A stretch of 64,000 nt of DNA, from assembly GCF_963966145.1 (NCBI RefSeq), contig NC_091050.1:11160001-11224000 (forward strand), in the 5' to 3' direction. This document shows, piece by piece, positions 22,917 to 36,100 of this stretch (its first letter is position 1; each line of letters starts with the position of its first letter). The notes under the pieces were generated by a model. It saw nothing but the letters and a program-made list of their open reading frames with translations. It had not been told where the DNA came from and searched no databases. The translations under genes were made by a program, and so were the position numbers. Origin of the DNA: Tenebrio molitor. Lineage: Eukaryota; Arthropoda; Insecta; Coleoptera; Tenebrionidae.

Positions 22917-24722
22917 TTTAAATAAAAATCAGCGGTTTTATTTGCAAATTTAAAAACATAACCTCAAATCCTAGGGATTTTTTATATCAAAAGTTGCCGC
23001 TTGAATCTTGTCAATTTCAAATTTCAGCCGGTACCTAACCAGTGGTGTAGACTTACGAGGGGCTTTTCCGGCATTAAAAATATTGATAGATAACATAACA
23101 CGTAACGGAGCGGAAAAGTTAGGTCATTTGGAAATAAAACAAGTTTTAAAATGCAAGCAAGTTTATTGTATAAAACGACTGCATCTACTCCAAGTATAAA
23201 ATACGGAGCTCTTCTTTCTCTATCACACTTGCAGATTGCAGCATATTTAAAATTATAACAGTAACTGCGTCTTATTGCAATTTTATAATCACAGAGTAGA
23301 TAGTGGTTGCATTTGGAATGTGACGATGGTATAATAGGATGCAACCTAACCTCACATTGTGAAATTTCATTTCACACATTTCAAATTTGTTTTTTTTTGT
23401 GACAACTTTCGATCATTTTGCTGTAAACGGTGTGTAACAAGTTAAGTCATCAAAAAGTCAAATATTGTGTCGACATTTAAATTAGAGGTTACGTTGCAGA
23501 CCAAAAACAGTTTACATTATCGTAAGGCATACACGTGTACATCAACACAAAGATAAATTTAAATTACATTTCATAAAATATATCTGTTTCCATAATAATC
23601 CGCATAATCTTGCGGATGATCAGTTGGTTCATTTTACCCTGGGTTATTACGACCGTTTTTTGAAACTGATCATCGGTTACAACATGTTGCATTATGTATT
23701 ACATTTACATATTACATACGCTGAGTTTAGTAAAATCTCATTAATACGCAGGTGATCATGTAATAAAACAACAAAAAATTAAACAAACAACAAATAAATA
23801 ACTATAACATGTTTATAAAATCGTCGCATTTGCAAAACAAAAGTGATATTAAATATGAGTAATTTTTTACATTCGTATAATAAATCTTAGTCTAATCATA
23901 AGTTGTACAGGATGTGGTTATCCTTTAAGGCTTTTTAATAAGCGTGTTTATGAAATTCGTACATTCGTAACGACTTGTTAATCTAACTACTTTGGTAGTG
24001 CACTTTAGATTACTCTTTAAAGAGTGTTTGAGACTAGTTTAGGGCGTAACTAATAAATTATAGGTATTGCAGAACATTATCGATAAGCAATAACTCAATA
24101 CGGGATAATTTGAATATTAATTCTTCCATCTCTGGAACTAGTAGCTGTAGCAACAATTAAAGCTAAGTTACAAACAAAACTAGATTAAAATCGTACAAAC
24201 TACGTAGTTTAAAAAATTGGTTTTAAACCGGCTGGTCCCTAAATGTAAACATCTAAATTAACAAACTAAAGAACACTTATAAGTTATAATCGTACAACAA
24301 TAACAAAATTGTGAAATTTTGATTTCGTGTATTTATACGTAAATCACATTGTTTCGTTGTTAAGCGTTAAAATCAGGCACTTCTTCTTCCTTTAGAAATA
24401 TGCAGTTTTTATTAAACGTCAAAAAAAATGTGGTGTTCACTTGTCATCACCATATCATACATGGCATTTATTTAAGTTACATAATTGTTAAGTAAACAAT
24501 GAACTTTTGGCAATTATTACACGTCAAGTGGTGAAGACCATCTGCACTGAAACTAACTTACGTAACGGCTGGCCGTAGCGAAAACAGAAATACCATACTT
24601 GAATAAATTACACAACGCATAAACGAACACGCTCGACAACAAAGCTTCACATAAAGCAGTTCGTGGAGGAGACCTGAGTAAGATGTGAGTCTATTTGAAA
24701 ACTGCTGGTGAGAAAAAATGTA
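22917..24722. other. Intergenic: LSm4 promoter and Kua 3' flank
   Basis: AT-rich. The LSm4 transcription start should lie within about 100 bp of 22916. The Kua/PEDS1 3' UTR probably occupies the right part, with minus-strand AATAAA candidates at 24467-24472 and near 24405. Open frames around 23.0-23.3 kb on both strands show no family resemblance. Confidence 0.5.
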
Positions 24723-27700
24723 TCACGTTCCCTTTTGTGCCCATTTCATGTCGTCGGCGCGGGGCTTGCACCCGACGGTATGCTCAATGACGACCTCCAG
24801 GATGTTCCAAAAGCGCAACTTCTCCAGCGGCCAGTTCAGCCAGCCGGTCGTGATGCAGAAGTAGGTCTCGTGAGGGGCCACGTGATGGATGCGATGGTGG
24901 CGCCGCGGCAGTATCACGTGGTGCTCCTGAAGCCACACCACCCACCCGGGCAACCCGAAATAGGTGTGAGACCATTTGTGGATCTGAAACGCGCACAATA
25001 TGCATTATAAATCGAACAATAAAACATATTAAGCAGCGCGCCCTTACACGGCCGCCTACCCAATTATCGATTTTCGCCCCCGGACGGAACCGCCCCACTT
25101 GTGACTCTCGACGGTTTTATCAGTCCAGGAACAAGCCTAACACCTAACAAACAAATGAATTCCGGTGATGTGGCTTATCAGATTTATTGGGCGATTGATC
25201 TGTGAACACGGCGTGCGTGTCAACACGTATCATTTCGTGAAATGTAATATCGAGCTATCTAAATCATGTTCCCGCATGCATCGACTCCAGACGCAACAAT
25301 CCACCTCTTCGGGATTTATTGGGCGCAATTAAAATCAATAAGCGGACCCGCTTTAATTTGGATCGAACGTCATTCTTTCGTTTCAATTTGGACCAATGGA
25401 CTCGGCGCCCGTCAAGGCCGCTCACCTGATTGGTCATCGCGACGAAGAGCGCCAACAGGAACACGTAGCAGTTCCAGGTGAACTTCTTCTGGACGTCCTC
25501 CTCGGGCAGCGTCAGGAAGTCCCAGACCATGCGGGCCAGGAACGGAATGGTCACCATGAAGTTGTCACCGTTGGTCTCGATGAAGTCGTGCCGGGTTATG
25601 GACGTCGGATCGATGTGGTGTTCGCGGAACGGACGCAGGAAATTCTGCAAAGTGGGTTGTCTCGGGTTCAATCGGCGGAGATGGGGTCGTGTCGACACAA
25701 AACAATAATGCAGTTTCGGTACGATACGTTACTTTGCCCAGGATCGGGAGCTCCACCGAGCCCCAAGTGTCCGCCGCCCAGTGCACCAGCCCGGAGCCGA
25801 AGTCGGCGGTGACGATGCCGCAGAACGCCGCCACCACCAGCGTGCTCAAGTTGTTCAGCCGGACGTGGAACACGATGAAGAAGAAGTTGACCACCATCAG
25901 AGTGATGCAGATGCCCACGCAGATACATTCTTGCGTCCGTTTACCTACAATTTTAACAAAATTAAAAGGGATGGTCCGGAAACATCCCCCGGGCGTGATA
26001 ACACGTTCATTTCCGAATTACTTATTTAACTAAACACGAACGCAGGACGTGATCTCTCCAAATCAAGCCAAACCCATGTGCGATCCCTGATCCCTGCCGA
26101 TTATAAAAATAAATTCCCCAACATCTGTCACCCAATTAAACATAAAATCTACGGTGAGGGGTTGATCCTGGCTCGCGACGGATTTTACGACCAAGGACTT
26201 TAATTACGAACAAGTCGCAGTCGTAAAGATACCGTCTATCTTTTCATTTATTTAAGTAAATTGTGCGATGAAGGGATGAAAAAATTATCGAGTTTAATGG
26301 GTCACCTGGTTAATTCCAAATGTCATCAACGCATAACAAATTAAGGTGATTATGATGAGGAGGTGGTACACCTGAGTAATGGTGATGACGGCATCGATTC
26401 TTAACTCCCGAACGAGTAGGTATCAATAAAATAAATTGTCGATTAGATAAACACCGTAACAATGAAAAACAAATTAACGAAAAAAAACTGTGATGTAACG
26501 TGTACCCTTTAATTCAGCTTTCGATTACGTATTGTTTTTTTTTTGGTGTTAAGTTGAACGCACCCAGGTGTTCTTGTGTTATCAAAGGATGTCAAACCGC
26601 CACCGCCAAGCTTTTACACAAGCGATAAACATTTTGTCACGATTCATTTCATTCTCGCTCACTTTACAAAATCCCGTTTGTATTCTAAATCTCATGTTTT
26701 GCCGGTGATGATTCATTTAGCTGTTTATTATGTCATCACGAAACAAATTGTTTTTTTAACAGTGGCACACGTTCAGAAAGAATTTATTTTTTAACGCGAC
26801 CTACGCCAACTCAATTCACGTTTGGCGAATGAAATCTGTTCGTGGGGAAGATTCGTACCAATTACGGTGCTGCCCCGCTGTTTAATTTAATGATGCAGCA
26901 GAAACGCAAATGCACACTAATTACGTATTTTAATACCGCAAATATTTGTAACTGTAATTTGTCGCGCACATTAGCAAAACGAGGATTTTGTAAGAGTTAC
27001 GTAAAAGGATTGGTTCTTATCTCGAATGTAAACACTTCGCAAGACAAACACAATAAAAATTAAGTCACGGTTAAGTCATCGGGATCGTGGAATGGCATCT
27101 CGGAATTGGCTCGTCAAGGTGTCGAGGGTTAAATATTTTGGTCTCGGGTGGTAAATTCTCGCCGGTTTTTGAGGTTAGAATTGAAATTATTTAGATCGAA
27201 CTAAAGCCGGTTTTGAACGGAGAATCAAAAAAATCATTTGGCTTCCTGTGTGGTGTTTTGCAATTTTGGTTGACTGGACTTTGGGCTTAAAAAAATAAAA
27301 TTCAGAACTGACAAGCAATGCTAATTTGAAAGTGGTCTTAAGGTGGCAGTCAAGACACACCGATGTTTCTAATAAAAAGCTTAAAAAAATCGTTCGGGTT
27401 CAAATTAAATTACATTCACTCCTTTCTAAACCATTTTAAATGTGCCAATTTAACAGTCTGAATTAGTCCACGAGACAACTTTCTCGATGCACGCTGAAGC
27501 TCTTACACAGTTTGTCGAGCAGAATCGAAACCAGTCACCAAACTTCAATCCTCTATCTTTGCATAGCGTTATTTTTCTTATTTGATTATCAATTTCGAGA
27601 ACGATACAATTGGTGCGATTCTGTTTTAAAATTTACCAATATTGCTATATAACAAGGTTGTAGTTCCTATGATATGACGCTGTTGATTGGTTGGATCTAT

Positions 27701-30700
27701 GCAAAATCAATATTGTTCAATAATAACATTGCTAAATTTTGAAACAGAATCGCACTAATTATCAATTACAACGACTACTCAAATAATTTTCCAACTTGTA
27801 TTGCTACTAGGTAAAAATTTTGTCGAAGTCTTTATCTCTCGTGTTGTTACACTTGGCGTTGTGCTAGTTTGTAAAATAGTGCCCATTAAAGAAAATGGCA
27901 CACCGATAAGACATGTGTTAATCTACTAGATTATTACATAGTTGTCACATCCAATATTCGTATAAATTTTAGAAAAACTTCCCTCCTGACCGCACAATTA
28001 AAATTATCGTCTTCATTAATCACTCCGATAATGGTAGCTCAGGAAACGATACCATAAAGGAACCATTACCTTGAAAATTACCACCTGCTTGTTCACACAA
28101 ATTTCAGACAATTAAGTATGTATACACGACGATATAATAGATACGGCTCACATTTTGGCTTATTCATAGCAAGTACAAATAATAATTTTCATAAAATCGT
28201 CAATACCGGATAAGTAGTAAATTAATGAAGTTCTATAGTAGGTATTACATTAAGTACCCTTCTACAGACCTAATTATGTCTGTACACCACATCTTATTTG
28301 TGACTATTTATCTGATCGGTTTTGAACGTCGCAATTGTGAGACATTTAAAAAAGCCATTTGAGACAATTGAAATTGATTTAATTTTTTTTCTTATTAAAT
28401 AAAGCAAATCATTTTCGATTTTCTCTTCCTGAATCGAAAACATCACGATCTGGACGTTCCGAGCGGTCAAGGTTTCCCAAATCTATCACATTTTTGTCAA
28501 ATTGATTGTAAAAATTGATCAAGTCCCCGAGGAATAGTAGCTGTCATGCAGCAAATTGCTTCTTTACACGAACAACATTTCCAGTTATTACATTTGTCGC
28601 GACCAACATCAGTTTAGACCCCCAATCATTTTTAAAATAAATCGTCTTAACGTCACGAGTGAAATATTATTTAATATATGACACAAGCTCAAACTTAAAA
28701 TGTAGATGTTTATACAAGAAATCAACAGTCCTACCTGACGTCCATGTTTCCAACATGAGATAAATCATTTTATTGGCGCTAATAACGGTTCAAGTACAAA
28801 CTATGGAACTTTTAAGTTCCTTTAATTCGCTCATTTGGTGTCATTTCGGTGTGGGCTTCTATTTACGAAAACATCCATTTCTCGCGAGTAATAATTTTTG
28901 ATGATCGACATTATTCCGTTTAATTACGTCTCTCTCGCAATTTAGGACCAGATGTTCGCAAAGCGTTCAAGTGACGGATTTTAGTCAACTCTCGAGTTTT
29001 GGACACGAACTCTTCGAATCTGTGGGAAAATTCGGAAAATGGGGGCCGGTTCAACGTACTCATATTGATCACTTGATCAGTGTCCGGCTCATATACAGAG
29101 TGTGGCAAAGTAACCAAAGCCTGTTGGACCATCATAAAAAATGATTTTTCCATGTTTATAAATTTTCCCGGTTATATACCTAACTTGACATTTGTCAAAG
29201 ATAACCTCAAAATTTTCAATAAATCAATGTTTTTTATGACTTTGCCCAAACGAACACGAAAAATGTTATTCAATATTCGTGCGCTGTCAGTTTTCAGGTA
29301 TTCGGCCTGTTTTGCAGCACTTGGCTGACGCCTCGTGCTTCAAATTTCGGCCTCATACCTAAAAAGTCATCTGACAGCGCTACTCATATGAAAATAACTA
29401 ACAGTTGGCTTCAAAAAAAAAACGGGAAATGAAATTTGACCTAATGTGAATTGGAAATTTAATTTGTCAATTTATGTCTGTTTGACAGTAGTATTTCTGA
29501 CACATTAGTGCAGTTTTTTAACCGAAATTCTAAAAGGTCGTTTCAAACTATAAAAATTTAATAAAATTTGACAGAACTTTTTCTGACAGTTCCCGTTTTT
29601 TTTTGAAGCCAACCGTACAACTGAATCATTTTTGGAATTGTAAAAGGAACTAAACTTCTGAATGGATTTGTCGGGAATGTGATACGACCATCGATGGCAG
29701 GGTTGCGCTTTTGTTGAGTTGTAGATGTGTTCCACCTATTCGTATAATTTACATAACAAACAATATGAAACGAGTGTAAATCGTAAATCTACTGCTATCA
29801 AACCGCTTTGTTGTATTTGTGTTTAAGGTAATCGAAAATGGGCTATTTCCAGTTCAGTAATAATAATAATAATTTATCATCGACGTTAAACAGCTCCGCG
29901 ATGAAGTAATAGATTTTAGAAATTTTCAACGAGCGACTGTGACGAATCCCGTCACAATCGCCGGTTCCGAATCGATAAATCGTCGATTTCGCAGTGATGC
30001 GTAACCATCACGATTTCTCACGTGAAAACCGCCGACCGGACGCACTTTTTGCACGCACCCGAAAAACGGACGACGCCAAAAACATGTTGTTGTCTGAAAA
30101 GTTGGAAGTGTCGAGGCGGTGCTGTTGCAACAGGATTTAATTTTAAATACCTGCGAGGACCTTGACAATTTTAAAATAATTAAGCAGGATGTTTGATTGT
30201 GACGTACGAGATAACAGATAACATGTTTGGACAGGACGCTTCAAAATTATCCACGGAACGAAAATAAATCCGGTGAGGTGGAGCGAAAAGCTGAGATGGG
30301 TGGCGGCGATTCGGGGATTTTCAAAACGAGGGACGGCTATCTGAGAGATAACAGGTGATGAGAGTAACAGGAAGGGAGTTGCAAATCGCAAATATTTACA
30401 CGAGTTGTGATTATTTCCGTAGGGGTATTTGTTTTTGGGGGCTTCGTGGGGGTTCAGGGTCTTGTCTTTGGTGGGCTTTTGGAGATTTGGACGCGTTGTC
30501 GGTGCCGCCTGTTCGAATTCTATAAAAAGTCCGGTGGGGTAATTTTAGAAAAGCTGCGGCTTTCGGCGGAATTGTCGCCGTGAGACAAAGCGTTGGAGTG
30601 TCTGTTGGGAGAGAATGTGGGTCAGGTCGGCGAAAAGGTTGAGGATCAATCGGACCCGGAGATAAGCGGTGGCGGCGGCGGCGGTAGCGTGGGTGTCGTC

Positions 30701-31159
30701 CGGTCGCTCGTGAACTTCTTGCGTTAGCCGAGGCCAAGTCCAAGGAAAGGTCGTCAAACCGGGCCCGGAAAGCGCATTACGATTCAGGTGCGATCCGCGA
30801 GCCCCATTGAGGACTCGTCTTGGAGTTAAATATAGTCGGGGGCCGAGCGTGTCGCCAAAAATTATGTCATCACCGCGGAATTTCATTCACTTAAGCGAGC
30901 GCCAACACTCGAACCTCCTACCGGTGCTGTACAGGTTGGCCAGCTCCTGGGCGCCCTTGTGCTGGGGGCCCCACCGCGGCCGCGTCTTCTCCTCCTGGGT
31001 GACGGCGCAGTTGGCGTTCGGGTCGTCCTCCAGCATCGAGTTCTCGTAGATCTGCTGCTCGGTCTTGACGGGCGCCAGGATCTTGTTGGCCATGATGTCC
31101 AGGTGCTGGTCGGCGAGGACCTCCTTGACGCGCTTCGAGCAGGTCAGCGGGAGGGCCAT
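24723..31159 (-). CDS. Kua: Plasmanylethanolamine desaturase (Kua/TMEM189/PEDS1)
   Basis: Exons 30922-31159, 25733-25944, 25426-25644 and 24723-24983 give 309 residues. The first join (ACCG|GTAGGA to TTGTAG|GT) restores ELANLYSTG-KRTQE, aligning with human ELAALYSPGKRLQE. Signature histidines are GLVHWAADTWGS, FREHHIDPTSITRHDF, HKWSHTYFGLP and HHVILPRRHHRIHH; the tail is KPRADDMKWAQKGT. Hydrophobic segments (ICITLMVVNFFFIVF, LSTLVVAAFCGIVTADFGSG, YVFLLALFVAM) make it a multipass ER membrane protein. By family it introduces the vinyl-ether bond of plasmalogens using a di-iron centre. The start is fixed by an in-frame TGA 12 bases before ATG. The N-terminus is longer than in human (about 80 residues before the first membrane segment). 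Intron 1 is 5 kb; the others are 88 and 442 bp. Confidence 0.93.
29279..29382. repeat. Palindromic repeat, GCGCTGTCAG ends
   Basis: GCGCTGTCAG and AGGTATTCGGCC on the left are mirrored by GGCCTCATACCT and CTGACAGCGC on the right, with a central TGACGCCTCGTG-type segment. About 104 bp; a probable foldback element. Confidence 0.5.
29404..29613. mobile_element. MITE-like element with 24-bp inverted termini
   Basis: Left end GTTGGCTTC then an A-run then CGGGAA; right end TTCCCG, T-run, GAAGCCAAC. The ends are almost perfect inverted repeats about 210 bp apart. The interior has no coding capacity. I could not define a target-site duplication with confidence. Confidence 0.6.
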
Positions 31160-31761
31160 CGCGGTACGTCACTCGGCCTACACCAGACCACCGTCCGATA
31201 CGTCACGACCCGGAGTGATCGCGGACAGGTTGACTTTCATGTTGGGGTCGCTAGGCAGCGACGTCAGTGCACACTGCACGCACTCACGCGACGTTCGAGC
31301 GCGACTGGCTGTCGGCGCGGCCCGCGAACGTCCACCAGGTGCCGCGCGTCACCCGGGACGTGGTGGCGCTCCCTCGACGGCGGAGCCCTTTGAAGACCAC
31401 CGTTGAACGCGTTAAATGTTCTGCGCGAATCGTGATTACGAATTATTTTCACGTACTGCTAGACACAAATGTCGTAAATATAAAAATAAAACGAAAAAAG
31501 TAAATAATTTGACACAAGTAACTTTTTTACTATTGGGTTGGTAGCACTTTCCGTGCTCACTAGATAATAAAAATTTAAAGCGTCGGTGGTCTCGGTTAAT
31601 TTTTGGTCCAAAATCCTTTCTGTCATTTTTCTGTTCCTGTCATAATTTAGCCAAAATGTGCGATTCCGACGAAAGTATTTTGAGGCCACCTGAAATGAAG
31701 GAATCGGCAAATAAAGTAATACTGTTGGAACTTCGTCCAACCATTTTTGGGACACCCCCTC

Positions 31762-31944
31762 TGTCGAAGGGGTGGGGACGTCCAGAAGCAGAGATCAACC
31801 CTCAAGGGCAGAACAACTGAAGATCGACTCAAGACTCGAGACAAGACTCGTCTCAATACAAACACTTTCTTGTTACTTGTTTTATATTATTCAATAAATT
31901 GTTAGTTTATCCAATATACGACTATCAATTTTGGTCCTTCGACA
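31762..31944 (+). mobile_element. Solo-LTR-like unit (BEL/Pao-like?)
   Basis: 183 bp starting TGTCGAAGG and ending CCTTCGACA, a perfect 9-bp inverted terminus with the TG...CA ends expected of LTRs. It contains an AATAAA (in TTCAATAAATTG) and a TTTTGGTCCTTCGA end reminiscent of BEL/Pao elements. No second LTR, polypurine tract or gag/pol was found, and I saw no 5-bp target duplication, so either it is an old solo LTR or the resemblance is partial. Confidence 0.4.
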
Positions 31945-32839
31945 CAAGAGAACAAATACCGAATTTGCTCCCTCATAAAGTTGAGTAAGATATGAGCGCT
32001 CACATCAAAAATTTGTTTGGATTGACGTTTCCGTCTGTCTTGGGTTATTTAATACCAATCTTGCAAAGCAATTTGTCCTAGTTCTCTAGCAAAGTAAATC
32101 TTAGTAAAATGCATCAAGGTGCAGGAAAAACGTTTGGATTGGACCCATGTTGAGGATAACTATTACCTATTTTGAGGCTGATTGCAAGAACGGAATTACC
32201 TTCCGAAGAAGTCCAGACAAGTTTGAACGACGCGACGCGACATGTAGACCAGACTTATTAACTTTTAAAGGGTCGTTTGCGGTGGCGTAACCGCAGACTG
32301 TTCAAAGTGTCTGGCTTTAGAAATGTCTCTTACCTTTTAGGGTTTACAGAGCGCAACTTGCTTCAGTTTTATTATATTCATTAAGGAATTTGGAAATAAA
32401 CTTGTGACTGATTAAAATTAAATTAAATGATGAGATCTGAAGGAAATTATCCCTTGTGTTGTAGTATTTGGCATTTCAAAATGACAGATTTTATGAAAGT
32501 TATTGAGTGATTAAAATTAACAAAAATTGGCGTAATATGTGCACATTAATAAAATCTAGTCAGAGATAAAAGCTAAACCTTTACGACTAGATTTTTCTGC
32601 GAAGTTAACTGATAATAAATTGTTGTTTCATTTAAAAGAACTTCTTTCCTTTTAAACATTCTTTGAACTTTGGAAATAAGTAATGATGGGAAGGTGCCAA
32701 ATCTGGCGAATATGGGGAATGATCGATCAATCGATCAAACCGTTTAATCCATTTTTTTCAAGGGCTTGTGAACAAGTACGTGGTCCAGCAAGAGAAGCGC
32801 ACCTTTGGAAACTTTTCCCTTATTATCGATTGATACTCA

Positions 32840-33126
32840 GGTAATTGTTCACTTTAACTACTTCTGGAATTTTCGCGTTTTTTCTGGCTAGACAGCCTCA
32901 GGCCGTCCTCCTAGATCTTTGCCCACCATTCAAACCTTGTGCAAATGCTTTTTTTTTCTCTTGTCGTGTTTCAAGATCGCGAGAAGTCTTAGTATAACTA
33001 AAGGGTAAGGAAAATTTTCATTTGCACAAGGTTTGACTGGTGGGAAACGATGTAGGAGGACGTCCTGAGGCTGTCTAGCCAGAAAAAACGCGAAAATTCC
33101 AGAAGTAGTTAAAGTGAACAATTACC
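32840..33126. mobile_element. hAT-like MITE with 8-bp target-site duplication
   Basis: 287 bp flanked by identical GATACTCA octamers (32832-32839 and 33127-33134). Ends are GGTAATTGTTCACTTTAACT and its reverse complement. The inverted arms are about 105 bp and nearly perfect, running through TTCGCGTTTTTTCTGGCTAG, CAGCCTCAGG and CAAACCTTGTGCAAATG; only about 75 bp in the middle is unpaired. No coding capacity (frames inside are shadows of the arms). An 8-bp duplication with short non-coding length fits a hAT-superfamily MITE. The high arm identity suggests recent insertion. Confidence 0.85.
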
Positions 33127-36100
33127 GATACTCATTTTTATCGGAATAAAAATTGTAATCATTTTTTTTCTTTTCTCAATAATCCATTAATTCGAAAGAA
33201 ACATTCTAGGAATCTAGGTAAAGCAAATATAAATACGTTTCCTACATTTCGAATAATAAGACGACAAATCATCGAACACATCTCAGTACCGCAGGCCGCA
33301 GGTGTTGCAAACTGTTAAAATAGTGGCCACATTTTTCAGATTTATTGATAGTATCACTTCACTACTGATAGTACGTTAAATTACTTTATTATTGGTTGGT
33401 AATGCAAGAAATAAAATATTCAAGGATTTAATTTATTGTATCAGTGTAACAATCGTATCAGTAATTTTAGACCCATTGTCCTAAACATTACCATTTACCA
33501 TAGGCGATCTGATAATTTGGGGGACTGTTCTATAATCCAGTCGAGTTAAATATCAATTGAAAATATCTCTCAATAACAGACTGGACATTTCCAATAAAAA
33601 TAATCGGAACAATCATATTGTATAAATTTATTAATTTACAAATAAATAGATACTTATTGACTTATTGCTGTATACCTAATGGTTAGCCACAAGCTACATG
33701 GTTAATTTGATACTATTTTTTACCCATTGTAAATTTTACGCATTTTACGTAGGGCGTAAGGCGACAAAGTAAAAATAACTCATTTACGGTAATTTAGGAT
33801 GTTATTTTAAGTTAATATTTAAGACTACTCAATTTGTTATTTTGTGGCTTATCACTATAGGTATAGCATTAAGTACTTAGGTACTTCGATTACTTAAAGT
33901 AAATTACACCATACTCTCATGACTAACACATACACACTAAGTACAAATCACTAAGAAGTTATGTAATTAACCATTTTATTTTACATCAACTGCATTATAC
34001 CAACTTGATTATTGTATTGTTTAGGGCAATTAAGCGGCCGGAAAGTAGCACGTTATTGTATTGTACAAAATGTCTATATAAAAGAACGTAGGTATATCAA
34101 GAGTCTTGTGGAATTAGAACATATTTGATTTTTATCGTTCTGTACCATATTGTGGTACGAAATAGAAAAACAGAGGTTATGTAAGTCCGCTAATGACAGA
34201 TCTTTAATGAAGCCTGTTGTAAAATGAAAAGTAATTAGAATATAAAAAAAATCTGAAGAAAATCACAAGCAAAACAACTAAAGCTACGGTTTCTTAGAGA
34301 AGTACGCCGCGCACAAGTGTTTTCTTAGAAAAAGTTCAGCTGGCTTTTTCTTTGTTTTTTTTTTTTTTAATTTTATTCTTTTTCTCCATAATGGCAAAAC
34401 TGTATTTGTGAATACAGAAAGATACGCTTGTTTGAAAATCACACAAAAAATGTATGGGTGCTATTTAAAAAACCAAAGTTGGTTGCCATAGCAGCGAAAC
34501 AAAAGAAGATAGGAACAAACTAGAAAGACCAGATGATGCAGGATAATACACCAATCAACTTTTATATTAAACATTTTTTCATAAATTGTCAAATTAAAAA
34601 GTTACAGCCAATATTTGATACTTTTGTTCCACACTGTATAAGTAAATAAAAATTACCAATTATATTAATTCTTCAGACATCAATCAGACGATTGTTGTAT
34701 CTTTTGATAAGATAAGGGGTCTTTAAATACACTAGAACTATCATATCTCAGAATTCTCAGACGCAATAAAAGCGAATGCAGGCCAGTTGTGCAGATTTAG
34801 TTCTTTGTTCTTTTAGTTTGAAAAAGTTGACGATCACAGAATAATTAACTGAAATGAATCCACACAAACGGCACAAATGTAAATGATGTAAAATAACAGA
34901 GTAGATCACACATTTGCAACCATTACCTTGTTAACGACTAGAATTAAGTATAAATGACGTGCAATTTCAAAAATGAAATTGTCTCTTTTATCGTGAAAGC
35001 ATTCCGGACACATTAATTGCCATCCCTGAGCTTCCCAGCCAGCTGTCAGAAGAAACAGAAAGTCTACGTGTTATTTGCACTAAATTGATGCTTGTCTTCT
35101 GTTACAAAAGTAGGTTAATCGAGAAAATAATAAAATTTTAATTTACAATGTCATCCCAGTAATGTCTTTTCGGTGATCGATTTGATAGAATGTAGTCGTC
35201 GGTAAAGGGTACTTACATTTAATAATTTAATAATCGATTATTCAATAAGCTGATTGTATTTTTAATTCTTTTTGATACGAATTAATGATTGTAGGACAAG
35301 CAAAATTATCCCTTCGTGAATGCCAAGACATACATTTATTATTCACGAGTTGTCGTCAAATTCTCTAGGCCACCACCAAAACTTCGTTAAAATTGTACGT
35401 TAATTAACAATTATTCTCCTTCTTGGGGTAAAAATTCTTAATTTACAATATGAGAAAATCTAAAAATTCCTTTTGTCAAAAAATATTCAAGTGACACTTC
35501 CACCTCGTTTATCCAGTAGAAGAAGCCCATAAATTCTGCTAAACATCCAATAGTGTGTTACAAGTGATCACCGGATCGTTGTTATTTGCAAAAAAATTTG
35601 GCAAACGTTATTAAATATCCGCATAAATAAAAACGCTCCACTACATTTATTGCGATAACAGCTCATAAAGCTGTCTATAAATTCATTTACGAGGAGGCAA
35701 AAAAATGTGAGCAAGTCAGAACGAGCTAATTTATTTCGCTTTTGCATCCAACATCGTCGGGGTTTCACCGCATCGACCCCGATAGAAATTACCCATAAAA
35801 GAGTATTCCACTACCTGTAATGGTGCAACTACCATTAATTATTTTTACGTCTTATTCTCTCTGACGTGAATTCGCATCGAAATGGACTTACAAAAGTCTC
35901 AACATTGCGCTGGCGCCACCACTTCGTCCTCCAGGTGACCCCCCAGGCCGCGTGTTTCTTATCTATTATTAAAGCTTTTCAAATCAATCAATTAATAACT
36001 GTGCTTAACCGTCATTAAACCGGCCGCACAACCGTATCGCTCCTCTTCCGCGAAAAATTGAAAACGGAAATTGGTCTTCCGATAAGGCCCCGATATATTA

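Larger units (their letters stand above)
25945..30921 (-). other. First intron of Kua/PEDS1
   Basis: Mostly AT-rich with no recognised exon. It holds a palindrome at 29279-29382 and a terminal-inverted-repeat element at 29404-29613. GC content rises from about 30.4 kb toward the first exon, giving frames such as 30411-30743 (-) with Arg/Pro-rich translations that I treat as compositional noise near the promoter. Confidence 0.6.

Noticed and set aside
24070..24085. TATCGATA motif (DRE-like)
   Set aside because: An isolated copy far from any start codon; another sits inside a Reeler-gene intron. Chance occurrences in AT-rich DNA.
24708..25812. Several plus-strand frames of 70-140 codons
   Set aside because: All overlap Kua exons on the opposite strand and lack any family resemblance.
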